Source of the DNA: Dyella sp. C11
GTDB lineage: Bacteria; Pseudomonadota; Gammaproteobacteria; Xanthomonadales; Rhodanobacteraceae
Reading direction: 5' to 3'
DNA length: 64,000 nt
Assembly: GCF_003121485.1 (NCBI RefSeq)
Contig: NZ_QAVX01000007.1
Span: forward strand, 124,001 to 188,000
The translations under genes were made by a program, and so were the position numbers. This document shows, piece after piece, positions 35,104 to 43,369 of the stretch (the first letter of the stretch is position 1; each line of letters starts with the position of its first letter). The notes beneath the pieces were generated by a model. It had not been told where the DNA came from. It searched no databases and saw only the letters and a program-made list of their open reading frames with translations.

Positions 35104-36090
35104 ATGAAATTGGGTTCACTGAAGGAAGGCGGCCGGGACGGCACCCTCATCGTCGTCAACCGCGCGCTGACGCAGGCGGTCAAGGCCACCGGCATCGCGG
35201 CGACGCTGCAGGCAGCGCTGGATGACTGGTCGAGCACGGCCCCGCGCCTCAATGCGCTGTACGAAGACTTGAACGCCGGCAACGCGAAAGAGGCGTTTGC
35301 ACTCGACATGCAAGCGCTGGCTGCGCCGCTGCCGCGTGCCTACGAATTCGTCGACGGCAGCGCCTACCTGCCGCACGTGGAACGCGTGCGTCGCGCGCGT
35401 GGTGCCGAGGTGCCCGAATCGTTCTACGTGGACCCGCTGATGTACCAGGCGACCAGCGCCGGTTTCCTTGGTCCCCGCGATCCGGTGGTGGTGCCGAGCG
35501 AGGATTACGGCATCGATCTGGAAGCCGAAGTGGTCGTGATCACCGAGGACGTGCCGATGGCCGTGTCGGCGGAACAGGCCGCCGCTCATATCCAGCTTGT
35601 CGGCCTCGTCAACGATGTGTCGTTGCGTGGCCTGATTCCCAACGAACTGGCCAAGGGTTTCGGCTTCCTGCAGTCCAAGCCGCGCTCCGCGCTGTCGCCG
35701 GTGTTCGTGACGCCGGATGAACTGGGCGATGCATGGAAGAACGAGAAGCTGCACCTGCCCATGCGCACCTGGCTCAACGGCGAGTGGTTCGGCGAAGCCG
35801 AATGCGGCGTGGACATGCAGTTCAACTTCGCCCAGCTGGTGGCGCACGCGGCCAAGACGCGCCCGCTGACGGCTGGCACCATCGTGGGCTCCGGCACCAT
35901 CGCCAACGAAGATACCGGCAAGGGCGCGTCGTGCCTGGCCGAACAGCGCACGGTGGAAACGCTGCGTGACGGCAAGCCCAGCACGCCATTCCTCAGCTTC
36001 GGCAACAGCCTGCGCATCGACGTGACGGATGCCGCTGGCGAGTCCATTTTCGGCGCCATCGAGCAGACCATCGCGCCGCTCAAGCGCTGA
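35104..36090 (+). CDS. fahA: Fumarylacetoacetate hydrolase
   Basis: Splits fumarylacetoacetate to fumarate and acetoacetate, finishing tyrosine degradation. The 328-residue protein fits the prokaryotic FAH type, with a metal site from DYGIDLEAEVVVI (Asp and two Glu) and a downstream VNDVSLR, and a C-terminal TIVGSGTIANEDTGKGASCLAEQR. The isomerase MaiA that should act before it is not in the window. ATG 35104 follows a GGAG (35094-35097). Confidence 0.94.
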   Translation: MKLGSLKEGGRDGTLIVVNRALTQAVKATGIAATLQAALDDWSSTAPRLNALYEDLNAGNAKEAFALDMQALAAPLPRAYEFVDGSAYLPHVERVRRARGAEVPESFYVDPLMYQATSAGFLGPRDPVVVPSEDYGIDLEAEVVVITEDVPMAVSAEQAAAHIQLVGLVNDVSLRGLIPNELAKGFGFLQSKPRSALSPVFVTPDELGDAWKNEKLHLPMRTWLNGEWFGEAECGVDMQFNFAQLVAHAAKTRPLTAGTIVGSGTIANEDTGKGASCLAEQRTVETLRDGKPSTPFLSFGNSLRIDVTDAAGESIFGAIEQTIAPLKR

Positions 36091-36145
36091 GCAGGAACCC
36101 CGTCGCCAGCTGGCTGGCGGCGGGCGTCAAATCGTCGCGCCCGGG

Positions 36146-36157
36146 TGATCTCCATCA
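36146..36157 (+). promoter_or_regulatory. FNR/ANR-type site upstream of hemN
   Basis: TGATCTCCATCA is TGAT-N4-ATCA, the core of TTGAT-N4-ATCAA. Its centre is about 42 bp before the hemN ATG, the class II activation distance if transcription starts at or next to the ATG. A GATACT at 36181-36186 could be the -10 box of that leaderless transcript. Confidence 0.6.
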
Positions 36158-36193
36158 GGCGCGACGCGTGCGCTGGCCGCGATACTCGCGCCC

Positions 36194-37588
36194 ATGCGCC
36201 AGCCTACGACTGCTCCCGAGTTCGATCCCAAGCTTGTTGCCCGCTATGACGTAGCCGGCCCACGCTACACGAGCTATCCCACCGCGCCGCAGTTCCATGC
36301 GGGTTTCGACGAAGCTGCGCTACGACGCGCCGTGGATGCGTCGAACGCAGGCGCCGCGCCGCTGTCGCTCTACGTGCACGTGCCGTTCTGTTTCAGCCCG
36401 TGCTTCTACTGCGGTTGCCATCGCGTCATTACACGCGACGCGCGCAAGGCGACGGAATACCTCGATTACCTTGAGAAGGAACTCGCGCTGCTGGGCCCGT
36501 TGTTCGCTCGCGGGCGTCCCGTGCATCAATTGCACCTGGGCGGCGGTACGCCGAGCTTTCTCGACATCGATCACATGCAACGCCTGTTCGCGATGCTGGC
36601 ACGCCATTTCGACATGGATCGCGCCGCGGGCAGGGAGTGGGGCATCGAGATCGATCCGCGCGGCATCGACGCTGCGTACATGAGCGAGCTGGGGCGTCTC
36701 GGTTTCAACCGCTTGTCCGTCGGTATCCAGGATTTTGACGCCGCAGTGCAGGAGGCAGTCAATCGTGTACAAAGCGTGGAACAGACGCGCGACGTGTTGC
36801 GTGCAGCGCGCGGGCATGGTTTCACCTCGGCAAGCGTTGACCTGATCTACGGCTTGCCGCACCAACACGCCGCGGGATTCGCCCGGACACTCGACCAGGT
36901 CATCGCACTCGGCCCCGATCGCGTGGCGATCTATGGCTACGCGCACCTGCCGCACCTTTTCAAGGCGCAACAGCAGATCGACGAAGCCCACCTTCCCGAT
37001 GCCGCGAGCCGCCTTGCCTTGCTCGGTCTCGCCTGGGAAAAGTTGACCACGGCGGGTTATGTCTACGTCGGCATGGATCACTTCGCACGAGCGAGCGATG
37101 AACTCGTACAGGCACAGCAAGCGGGAACATTGCAGCGCAACTTCCAGGGTTATTCCACGCACGGCGACTGCGACATCGTCGGGCTGGGTGTCAGCGCCAT
37201 TGGCCGTATCGCCAACACCTACAACCAGAATGCGCGCGATCTGGTGGGTTATTACGCGGCGCTGGACGCGGGGCGTCTTCCCGTGATGAAAGGCATGGAG
37301 CTGAGCACGGACGACATTGTTCGACGCGAGTTGATCGGCGAGCTGATGTGTCACGGGACGCTCGACACGCGACGCTTTGGCGCAAGGCATGACCTGGTAT
37401 TCGCCGACCACTTTGCCGATGACATGGAGCGCCTTGCGTGGCTGGTCGATGATGGCCTTGTCGAACTGCGGGGTGCGGCGATCAACGTGACGCCCCGTGG
37501 CCGGCCGTTGTTGCGCAATATCGCCATGTGCTTCGACGCCTATCTCCGCAAGAGCACCGGTGCGCCGCGGTATTCGCGCACCATTTGA
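36194..37588 (+). CDS. hemN: Oxygen-independent coproporphyrinogen III oxidase
   Basis: Radical-SAM enzyme that decarboxylates coproporphyrinogen III without oxygen, in heme synthesis. The 464-residue size matches HemN. The Fe-S/SAM motif CFSPCFYCGC (CxxxCxxC) is near residue 62, with YVHVPFCFSPCFYCGC complete, and GGGTPSFLD (SAM binding) near 117. The C-terminal half has HFARASDELVQAQ and the substrate-binding GYSTHGDCDIVGLGVSAIG. ATG 36194 fits the FNR-type site 42 bp upstream. RNA control by oxygen level is expected of HemN. Confidence 0.95.
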   Translation: MRQPTTAPEFDPKLVARYDVAGPRYTSYPTAPQFHAGFDEAALRRAVDASNAGAAPLSLYVHVPFCFSPCFYCGCHRVITRDARKATEYLDYLEKELALLGPLFARGRPVHQLHLGGGTPSFLDIDHMQRLFAMLARHFDMDRAAGREWGIEIDPRGIDAAYMSELGRLGFNRLSVGIQDFDAAVQEAVNRVQSVEQTRDVLRAARGHGFTSASVDLIYGLPHQHAAGFARTLDQVIALGPDRVAIYGYAHLPHLFKAQQQIDEAHLPDAASRLALLGLAWEKLTTAGYVYVGMDHFARASDELVQAQQAGTLQRNFQGYSTHGDCDIVGLGVSAIGRIANTYNQNARDLVGYYAALDAGRLPVMKGMELSTDDIVRRELIGELMCHGTLDTRRFGARHDLVFADHFADDMERLAWLVDDGLVELRGAAINVTPRGRPLLRNIAMCFDAYLRKSTGAPRYSRTI

Positions 37589-37662
37589 CGGCCGGGGCGA
37601 GGGCAGTCGTGCTGCGACGGCTGGCGTGTTCTACTTAAGGGCCCCATCCAACGAGGTGTCCC

Positions 37663-38163
37663 ATGTCCCAAGTCACGCTGAAAGGCAATCCGGTGCAGGT
37701 CGATGGTCAATTCCCGGCCACCGGTCAGGCGGCGCCTGCGTTCTCGCTGGTCGGCAAGGACCTGGCCGACGTCACGCTTGCCAACTTCGAAGGCAAGCGC
37801 AAGGTGCTGAATATTTTCCCCAGCGTCGATACGCCGACGTGCGCCATGTCGGTGCGTCACTTCAACCAGGACGCAAGCCAGCTCGACAACGCCGTGGTGC
37901 TGTGCATCTCGGCCGACCTGCCGTTTGCGCAGGCGCGCTTCTGCGGTGCCGAAGGTCTGGACAACGTGGTGATGCTTTCCACCATGCGAGGCTACGACTT
38001 CCTGAAGAACTATGGCGTGTCGATTGCCTCCGGTCCGCTCTCCGGCCTGGCCGCACGCGCCGTGGTGGTGCTGGATGGCCAGAACAAGGTGGTGCACAGC
38101 GAAATGGTGGGCGAGATCGCCCACGAGCCGAACTACGACGCCGCACTTGCTGCGCTGCGCTGA
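37663..38163 (+). CDS. tpx: Thiol peroxidase (Tpx)
   Basis: Atypical 2-Cys peroxiredoxin reducing organic peroxides with thioredoxin. The 166-residue protein has peroxidatic Cys in [11 protein letters not shown] and resolving Cys in ARFCGAEGL, with SFVKDGQV-like edges replaced by [14 protein letters not shown]. Length is normal. Its terminator lies 20 bp downstream. A -10-like TACTTAAG at ~37630 may mark the promoter. Confidence 0.95.
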   Translation: MSQVTLKGNPVQVDGQFPATGQAAPAFSLVGKDLADVTLANFEGKRKVLNIFPSVDTPTCAMSVRHFNQDASQLDNAVVLCISADLPFAQARFCGAEGLDNVVMLSTMRGYDFLKNYGVSIASGPLSGLAARAVVVLDGQNKVVHSEMVGEIAHEPNYDAALAALR

Positions 38164-38182
38164 TCGACCCTTTGGACGAATG

Positions 38183-38213
38183 AAAAAGGCCGGAGCTTCT
38201 CCGGCCTTTTTTC
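38183..38213 (+). terminator. Rho-independent terminator after tpx
   Basis: GGCCGGAG, loop CTT, CTCCGGCC, then TTTTTT. The left side is A-rich, so it may also end the azurin transcript from the other strand. Confidence 0.9.
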
Positions 38214-38238
38214 TTTGAATATTGGCGCAACCGATGCG

Positions 38239-38688
38239 TTACTTCTCCAGCGTCAGCGTGCCCTCCATCAACGCGGCGTGCCCCGGGAAAGTGCAGAAGT
38301 AAGCGTAGGTTTCCCCAGCCTTGAGCTTGGACACGGGAACGGTGACGCTGTCCGACTCGCCACCACCGATCAATTTGGTGTGTGCGATCACGCGCGGGTC
38401 GCCGGGTTTGATGTAGTTCTGCTCGGCGCCGGCCTTCATGCCGTCAGTGATGATGGCCTGCTCGTCGGCCGCGGTGCCCAGCACCCAGTTGTGTCCCATC
38501 GAAGCCTTGGGCAGTTTGCCGACGTGCTTCAGCGTCATGGTGAACTGCTTGCAGGTCTTGGCCACCGTGATGGTCTTCTGGTTGAACTGCATGGCGTCGC
38601 TGGCTTCGATGGTGGTCGAACAGTCGGCTGCCCAGAGCGGCGTGGTGCACAGGCAGAGCAGGGCGAGGGCGAGGGTTTGGCGAAGCAT
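38239..38688 (-). CDS. azu: Azurin
   Basis: Type 1 blue copper electron carrier of the periplasm. The 149-residue product has a signal peptide ([21 protein letters not shown], ~21) and the mature 128-residue cupredoxin fold. Copper ligands: His in MGHNWVLG, then Cys-His-Met of [15 protein letters not shown]. Length, disulfide cysteine pair (CST and KTCKQ) and motif order match azurins. It donates electrons to nitrite reductase or cytochrome c peroxidase in related bacteria. GGAG at 38698-38701 (minus strand) is its RBS, and an ANR-type site lies upstream. Confidence 0.96.
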   Translation of the reverse strand: MLRQTLALALLCLCTTPLWAADCSTTIEASDAMQFNQKTITVAKTCKQFTMTLKHVGKLPKASMGHNWVLGTAADEQAIITDGMKAGAEQNYIKPGDPRVIAHTKLIGGGESDSVTVPVSKLKAGETYAYFCTFPGHAALMEGTLTLEK

Positions 38689-38742
38689 CGGGTGTCTCCA
38701 GGAAGTAGGCGCGAACGATTGCGCCTGTTCATTCCTGCGGCC

Positions 38743-38756
38743 TTGATCTGGATCAG
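38743..38756 (-). promoter_or_regulatory. FNR/ANR-type site upstream of azurin
   Basis: TTGATCTGGATCAG matches TTGAT-N4-ATCAA in all but the last base. It lies 55-68 bp before the azurin ATG, so activation at about -41.5 would put the transcription start near 38708, 20 bp upstream of the gene. Azurin genes are ANR-controlled in pseudomonads. Confidence 0.65.
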
Positions 38757-38813
38757 TTCGCCATAAACCACGTGACTCGTGCGACGGCATGTCGCGGTGG
38801 CACGCCAAAAAAC

Positions 38814-38838
38814 AAAAGCCGGGCAATGCCCGGCTTTT
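38814..38838 (-). terminator. Terminator of gap
   Basis: AAAAGCCGGGCAATGCCCGGCTTTT, a perfect stem with A- and T-flanks on both strands, 25 bp after the gap stop. Confidence 0.88.
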
Positions 38839-38863
38839 GCGTGTTCCCTTTCAGCGATGTCGC

Positions 38864-39877
38864 TTACTTGGCGGCCATCAGCGCGACCGTCATGTCGAGC
38901 ATGCGGTTGGAGAAGCCCCACTCGTTGTCGTACCACGACAGCACCTTCACCAGCGTGCCGTCCATGACGCGCGTCTGCGTGGCGTCATAGGTGGACGAAG
39001 CCGGGTTGTGGTTGAAGTCGATGGACACCAGCGGCTGCGTGTTCACGTCCAGGATGCCCTTCAGCTTGCCCTTGGAGGCTTCGCTGATGATCTGGTCGAT
39101 TTCTTCCTTGGTGGTCGGACGCGCGGCGTCGAACACCAGGTCAACCACCGACACGTTGATGGTCGGCACGCGCATGGCGAAACCGTCCAGCTTGCCGTTG
39201 AGTTCCGGCAGCACCAGGCCCACCGCGGCGGCGGCGCCGGTCTTGGTCGGGATCTGCGAGTGCGTGGCCGAACGGGCGCGGCGCAGGTCGGAGTGATAGA
39301 CGTCCGTCAGCACCTGGTCGTTGGTGTAGGCGTGGATGGTCGTCATCAGGCCGCGCTGGATGCCGATCTTCTCATGCAGCACCTTGGCCAGCGGAGCAAG
39401 GCAGTTGGTGGTGCAGGACGCGTTCGAGATCACTTCCAGCTTGGAGGTGAGCTTGTCGTCGTTCACGCCGATGACGAAGGTGCCGTCCACGTCCTTGTCG
39501 CCCGGGGCGGAGATGATCACCTTCTTGGCGCCGGCGGCGATGTGCGCGCTGGCCTTGGCCTTGGAGGTGAACAGGCCCGTGCACTCCAGCACCACGTCGA
39601 CACCCATGGCGCCCCACGGCAGCTTGGAGGGGTCGCGCTCGGCGCAGACCTTGATGCGGTCGCCGTTGACGATCAGGTCGCCGCCGTCCACGGACACGGT
39701 GCCCGGGAACTTGCCGTGCGCGGTGTCGTACTGGGTCAGGTGCGCATTGGTCTCGGCATTGCCGAGGTCGTTGATCGCAACGATCTGGATCTCGTTGGTG
39801 CGACCGGCTTCGTACAGCGCGCGCAGAATGTTGCGGCCAATGCGACCGTAACCGTTGATGGCGACCTTGATTGCCAT
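38864..39877 (-). CDS. gap: Glyceraldehyde-3-phosphate dehydrogenase (type I)
   Basis: Glycolytic NAD-dependent enzyme, 337 residues. NAD site INGYGRIGR at the start, catalytic Cys in [10 protein letters not shown] (~156), His in TIHAYTNDQ, and the signature [12 protein letters not shown] at the end. ATG 39877 starts [11 protein letters not shown]; longer frames are spurious. It is flanked by its own terminator downstream. Confidence 0.98.
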   Translation of the reverse strand: MAIKVAINGYGRIGRNILRALYEAGRTNEIQIVAINDLGNAETNAHLTQYDTAHGKFPGTVSVDGGDLIVNGDRIKVCAERDPSKLPWGAMGVDVVLECTGLFTSKAKASAHIAAGAKKVIISAPGDKDVDGTFVIGVNDDKLTSKLEVISNASCTTNCLAPLAKVLHEKIGIQRGLMTTIHAYTNDQVLTDVYHSDLRRARSATHSQIPTKTGAAAAVGLVLPELNGKLDGFAMRVPTINVSVVDLVFDAARPTTKEEIDQIISEASKGKLKGILDVNTQPLVSIDFNHNPASSTYDATQTRVMDGTLVKVLSWYDNEWGFSNRMLDMTVALMAAK

Positions 39878-40065
39878 GGGACAGCGTCCTCCGATGGGAT
39901 GGCGAGAGTGGCGGCTGTGGGTCCGCCGTAAAACCGTCATTTTAGCCTGAAGCCGCCCGGAGGCTCACCCATGCACCGCAACACCCGGAAGGGGCTGTTC
40001 AGCGGCGCCCGGAAGCGCTTGAATCGGCATTTATTTCGGGCGTTGGCCCGGGCCAGGAGACAGGC

Positions 40066-40548
40066 ATGAGCGAGGCAGAACACTCCTTCGGGATCACCCT
40101 GGAGCAGGTATCGGATTTCGAGTTCCGGATCCGGTTCGACGAAACCGGCATTCCCGACCTCATCACGGACGAAACCTCGCCGCTCGGCCATGACGCGGGG
40201 CCCAACCCGTCGCGGATGCTCGCCGCCGCCATCGCCAACTGCCAGGCCGCGAGCCTGCTGTTTGCCCTGCGCAAGTACAAGAATGCCCCGGAAAAAATGC
40301 GGGCCACGGCGCGGCTGGCGATGGAACGCAACGAACAGGGTCGCCTGCGCATCAGCCATGTGGGCGTGGACCTGCAGCTGTCGGAGAAGGGGGAAGCCAT
40401 GGCGCACCTGGATCGCGTGCTGGCCCAGTTCGAGGATTTCTGCATCGTTACCCAGAGCGTGCGCCAGGGCATCAAGGTGGATGTGACCGTGCATGACGGG
40501 GAGGGCAACGCACTGCACGCCTCCGGCAAGGGCCCAGCTGGCGCGTAG
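40066..40548 (+). CDS. OsmC-family protein
   Basis: A 160-residue OsmC/Ohr fold protein. The first redox Cys is in AAIANCQAASLLFALRK and the second in FEDFCIVTQSVRQG, the two-Cys pattern of OsmC-like peroxide reductases. The N-terminus lacks the Ohr-specific Glu/Arg patterns, so it is more of the YhfA/OsmC-like group. Substrate could be organic hydroperoxide. ATG 40066 is used with GGAGACAGGC before it. Confidence 0.9.
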   Translation: MSEAEHSFGITLEQVSDFEFRIRFDETGIPDLITDETSPLGHDAGPNPSRMLAAAIANCQAASLLFALRKYKNAPEKMRATARLAMERNEQGRLRISHVGVDLQLSEKGEAMAHLDRVLAQFEDFCIVTQSVRQGIKVDVTVHDGEGNALHASGKGPAGA

Positions 40549-40602
40549 CTGTCACGGGGCTGTGGCAGACTTCGACGTTTCCCTGACAGACATCGACGAA
40601 CC

Positions 40603-41418
40603 ATGCCATTCCCGCGCCGAACTGCTGTTGTTGCTGCAATGCTCTGTTTCGCCCTGGCTCCCGCCGTCCATGCGTGGGGCCAGCTTGGCCACAGCGTGGT
40701 GGCCGACCTTGCCCAGCGCCACCTGAGCCCGGCTGCCGAGGCGGCCGTGGAACGCCTGCTGGCGCCGGAAAACACCAAGTCGCTGGCCGACATCGCCAGC
40801 TGGCCGGACGAGATCCGCAACGATCCCACCAAGGATGCGCTGTGGAAGCAGACGCGCGCGCTGCACTACGTCGACTTCACCTCGGGCGACTGCAGCTACA
40901 CGCCCCCGCGCGACTGCAAGGACGGCCAGTGCGTGGTGGAAGGCATCGACCACTACGTGAAGATCCTCGGCGACAAGAGCCAGCCGGATGCCGCGCGCCT
41001 TGAGGCGCTGAAATTCGTGGTGCATTTCATCGGCGACGAACACCAGCCGCTGCATGGCGGCTCGCGCGACGACAAGGGCGGCAACGCCTACCAGGTGCAG
41101 TTCCAGGACAAGGGCACCAACCTGCACAGCGTGTGGGATTCGGGCCTGCTGAAGACGCGCGGCCTGGACTACAAGGCCTACGCCGACAAGCTGGAGGCCG
41201 AAGGCACCGTCACGCTGCCCAAGCCGATCCCGCCGTTCGACAACGCCTACGCGCAGTGGGCGGAAGAGTCGTGCACGATCTCGCGCGACATCTACCCCGA
41301 CGGCCACAAGCTCGATCAGGCGTATGTGGACAAGGAACTGCCGGTCGCCGAACTGCGCCTGCGCGAAGCGGGTCGTCGCCTTGCCGAGGTGTTGAACCTC
41401 ACGCTGGCCAACGGATGA
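40603..41418 (+). CDS. Secreted S1/P1-type nuclease
   Basis: A 271-residue zinc-dependent phosphodiesterase of the S1/P1 group, degrading single-stranded nucleic acid outside the cytoplasm. The signal peptide ends ...PAVHAW, so the mature protein begins with the Trp that binds zinc (WGQLGH). Further ligands: DEHQPLHGG with HFIGDEHQP, and NLHSVWDSG with LHYVDF before. Length is usual. Bacterial homologues are secreted and help scavenge nucleotides. ATG 40603. Confidence 0.92.
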   Translation: MPFPRRTAVVAAMLCFALAPAVHAWGQLGHSVVADLAQRHLSPAAEAAVERLLAPENTKSLADIASWPDEIRNDPTKDALWKQTRALHYVDFTSGDCSYTPPRDCKDGQCVVEGIDHYVKILGDKSQPDAARLEALKFVVHFIGDEHQPLHGGSRDDKGGNAYQVQFQDKGTNLHSVWDSGLLKTRGLDYKAYADKLEAEGTVTLPKPIPPFDNAYAQWAEESCTISRDIYPDGHKLDQAYVDKELPVAELRLREAGRRLAEVLNLTLANG

Positions 41419-41444
41419 CCGGATGGCGTGGCGGGCCGGAGGGC

Positions 41445-41481
41445 ATCGCCCCCCCCCCGCGAACGGTGGGGGGGGGGAGCG
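41445..41481. repeat. Very strong C10/G10 hairpin
   Basis: TCGC followed by ten C, a short loop, then ten G, A and GCGA. The stem of about 14 pairs follows the nuclease gene and might end its transcript, although no T-run is present. It also marks the point where composition starts to fall. Confidence 0.75.
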
Positions 41482-41611
41482 ACATCGCCAAAACCTGTCA
41501 TGGCAATAAGCTGGTCAACACAAAGATGTATAGCATCGTCACGCGCGATGTCCGAATATCGGAATCAGCCGCGCCCAGAGGCAGTCAGGTCGGTGCGCGG
41601 GGGAGGCGATC

Positions 41612-42535
41612 ATGGTGCGCGAAGCGTATGGCAATCGACTCGCTAGCTCGTTCCAGCTGAGCGACCCTCCGACACTGGTGTCGCACACCACTGATCAATA
41701 CCGTCTCGCAGTAACGGAACTGCGGCACGATGCATCGGACTACGGCTTTACGGCACCGATTGCACGAGAGGAGGCCTTTCTCATTGGCCTGCAGCTGCAG
41801 GCTCTCAACAGGCACGAGCTGTGGTTGGATGGAAAATCTGTGCCTGTCCAGCCGATCCTTGCGGGTCAGTCCAGCTTTTTCGATTTGACTCGTGACCCTA
41901 TTGCATACATTGCCGAGCCCTTCCATCCGTTGTTTTTCTATATGCCGCAGGCTGCCATTGATGAGGTTGCGCGCGAGCTAGGTATGAAGCCCGCCACGCT
42001 CATTTGTCGTCATGGCCAACTTGTCGATGATCCGATCATCGAGTCGCTGGGGCGTGCATTGTTGCCGGCTTTGCATGCAACGCCGCTCGGCAATCAATTG
42101 TTTGTCGACCATGCCCTCCTGGCACTGCGTAGTCACCTGGTCCAGAACTACACGGGCGTTCGCGCTCGATGCCCGGCCCATGACAAAGGACTCGCCCCCT
42201 GGCAGGAGCGAGTGGCAAAGGAAATGATACGGGAGCACCTGGTCGATGGCATTGCTTTGGCTACCGTCGCTACAGCTTGCGGACTATCCGCATGCGCTTT
42301 CATCAATGCGTTCAAGCGCAGCACGGGCATGTCTCCGCATCAGTGGCTCATCGAGCGCAGGATCGAGCACGCCGTGGCGCTAATGCGGCAAACGAGTCAT
42401 CCGCTGTCGGACATTGCCTTGGAGGCGGGTTTCGCCGATCAGAGCCACTTTACGCGCGCGTTTGCCGCACGGATGGGAGTCACCCCTGGCACGTGGCGCC
42501 GGAATATCGATAGGCATCAGCTCGGATCGCCGTAA
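41612..42535 (+). CDS. AraC-family transcriptional regulator
   Basis: A 307-residue regulator. The C-terminal ~100 residues hold two HTH units: LATVATACGLSACAFINAFKRSTGMSPHQWLIERRI and PLSDIALEAGFADQSHFTRAFAARMGVTPGTWR. The N-terminal part resembles an AraC_binding_2-like domain without clear ligand residues. GGGGGAGG at 41598-41605 is a strong ribosome site. The upstream leader has two small inverted repeats (GATGTATAGCATC 41525-41537, TCCGAATATCGGA 41551-41563). It precedes the Rrf2 gene on the same strand with 168 bp between. Confidence 0.92.
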   Translation: MVREAYGNRLASSFQLSDPPTLVSHTTDQYRLAVTELRHDASDYGFTAPIAREEAFLIGLQLQALNRHELWLDGKSVPVQPILAGQSSFFDLTRDPIAYIAEPFHPLFFYMPQAAIDEVARELGMKPATLICRHGQLVDDPIIESLGRALLPALHATPLGNQLFVDHALLALRSHLVQNYTGVRARCPAHDKGLAPWQERVAKEMIREHLVDGIALATVATACGLSACAFINAFKRSTGMSPHQWLIERRIEHAVALMRQTSHPLSDIALEAGFADQSHFTRAFAARMGVTPGTWRRNIDRHQLGSP

Positions 42536-42602
42536 CGATGCGCGCGCAAGCTACATACCGTTTCCCCAAACGCGCCAATCAGGCCATTCGGTCCTAAATT
42601 GT

Positions 42603-42619
42603 AAGTATATCAATTACTT
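42603..42619. promoter_or_regulatory. AT-rich inverted repeat upstream of rrf2
   Basis: AAGTA-N7-TACTT at 42603-42619 in an AT-rich stretch about 85-100 bp before the Rrf2 start, within its probable promoter. It is a candidate operator for the Rrf2 or AraC regulator. Confidence 0.35.
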
Positions 42620-42703
42620 GTATTTCTCGCCATGGGTATAAGTGCCGCAATTTAAGACGGTGGCACTTGTCATCCACAACGCGGACAAATAAAGTCCGTG
42701 TTT

Positions 42704-43267
42704 ATGGCACACCTCGGAAATGGCGTTGAATACGGCTTGCATTGCCTGCTCTGGCTAACCGGTAGTCCGGACGAGCGGGCGAGTAGTCGCGACCTTGCGG
42801 ACCTGCAGGGAATTTCTCCTTCTTTCGTTGCGAAGCTGTTTCCGCGATTGGAGAAGGCGGGAATTGTCGAGGCTGGCGAGGGCGTGCGTGGCGGATACCG
42901 ACTGGCCCGCCCGGCTCAACGGATTTCAGTGCTCGACGTTGTCGATGCCATTGAGGGCCCGAAGCCTTTGTTCGAGTGTCAGGAAATTCGCGGTCGATGC
43001 GCCGTATTCGGTGGCAAGCCACCGTCGTGGTCGACCGACGGCGTCTGCAGCGTGCATGCAGTCATGCTTCGTGCGGAACAAGCCATGCGCCGCGAACTGG
43101 CGCGAACCACGCTGGCTGAACTGGCGGCAGTGGCGGGCAAGAAGGCGCCCGAAGGTTTTACGCAGGACATCAGGTCGTGGCTCAACGATCGTTGGGCGGC
43201 GCGCACGGACACGCGGGCGTCAGATACACAGGAAGGGTCGGCAAAGCGCCGCCGACACAAGACGTAA
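42704..43267 (+). CDS. Rrf2-family regulator with three cysteines
   Basis: A 187-residue winged-helix protein of the Rrf2 (IscR/NsrR) family. The HTH region contains RDLADLQGISPSFVAKLFPRLEKAGIVEAGEGVRGGYRLARP. The loop carries Cys92, Cys99 and Cys115 (FECQEIRGRCAVFGG...DGVCSVH), the pattern that can hold an Fe-S cluster, spaced C-x6-C-x15-C rather than IscR's C-x5-C-x5-C. ATG 42704 is used; GTG 42698 would add two residues. The C-terminal ~35 residues are basic. It probably senses oxidants or NO and controls the flavoprotein gene 102 bp downstream. Confidence 0.9.
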   Translation: MAHLGNGVEYGLHCLLWLTGSPDERASSRDLADLQGISPSFVAKLFPRLEKAGIVEAGEGVRGGYRLARPAQRISVLDVVDAIEGPKPLFECQEIRGRCAVFGGKPPSWSTDGVCSVHAVMLRAEQAMRRELARTTLAELAAVAGKKAPEGFTQDIRSWLNDRWAARTDTRASDTQEGSAKRRRHKT

Positions 43268-43369
43268 ATCCGAATCCCCCCAACCCCAAACACGATAGGG
43301 CTTACGCAAGTACGCCTATGCGGCCCCTTGCGCCCCAAAATCGGTTCTGCATTGAAGAGTAGTCACGTC

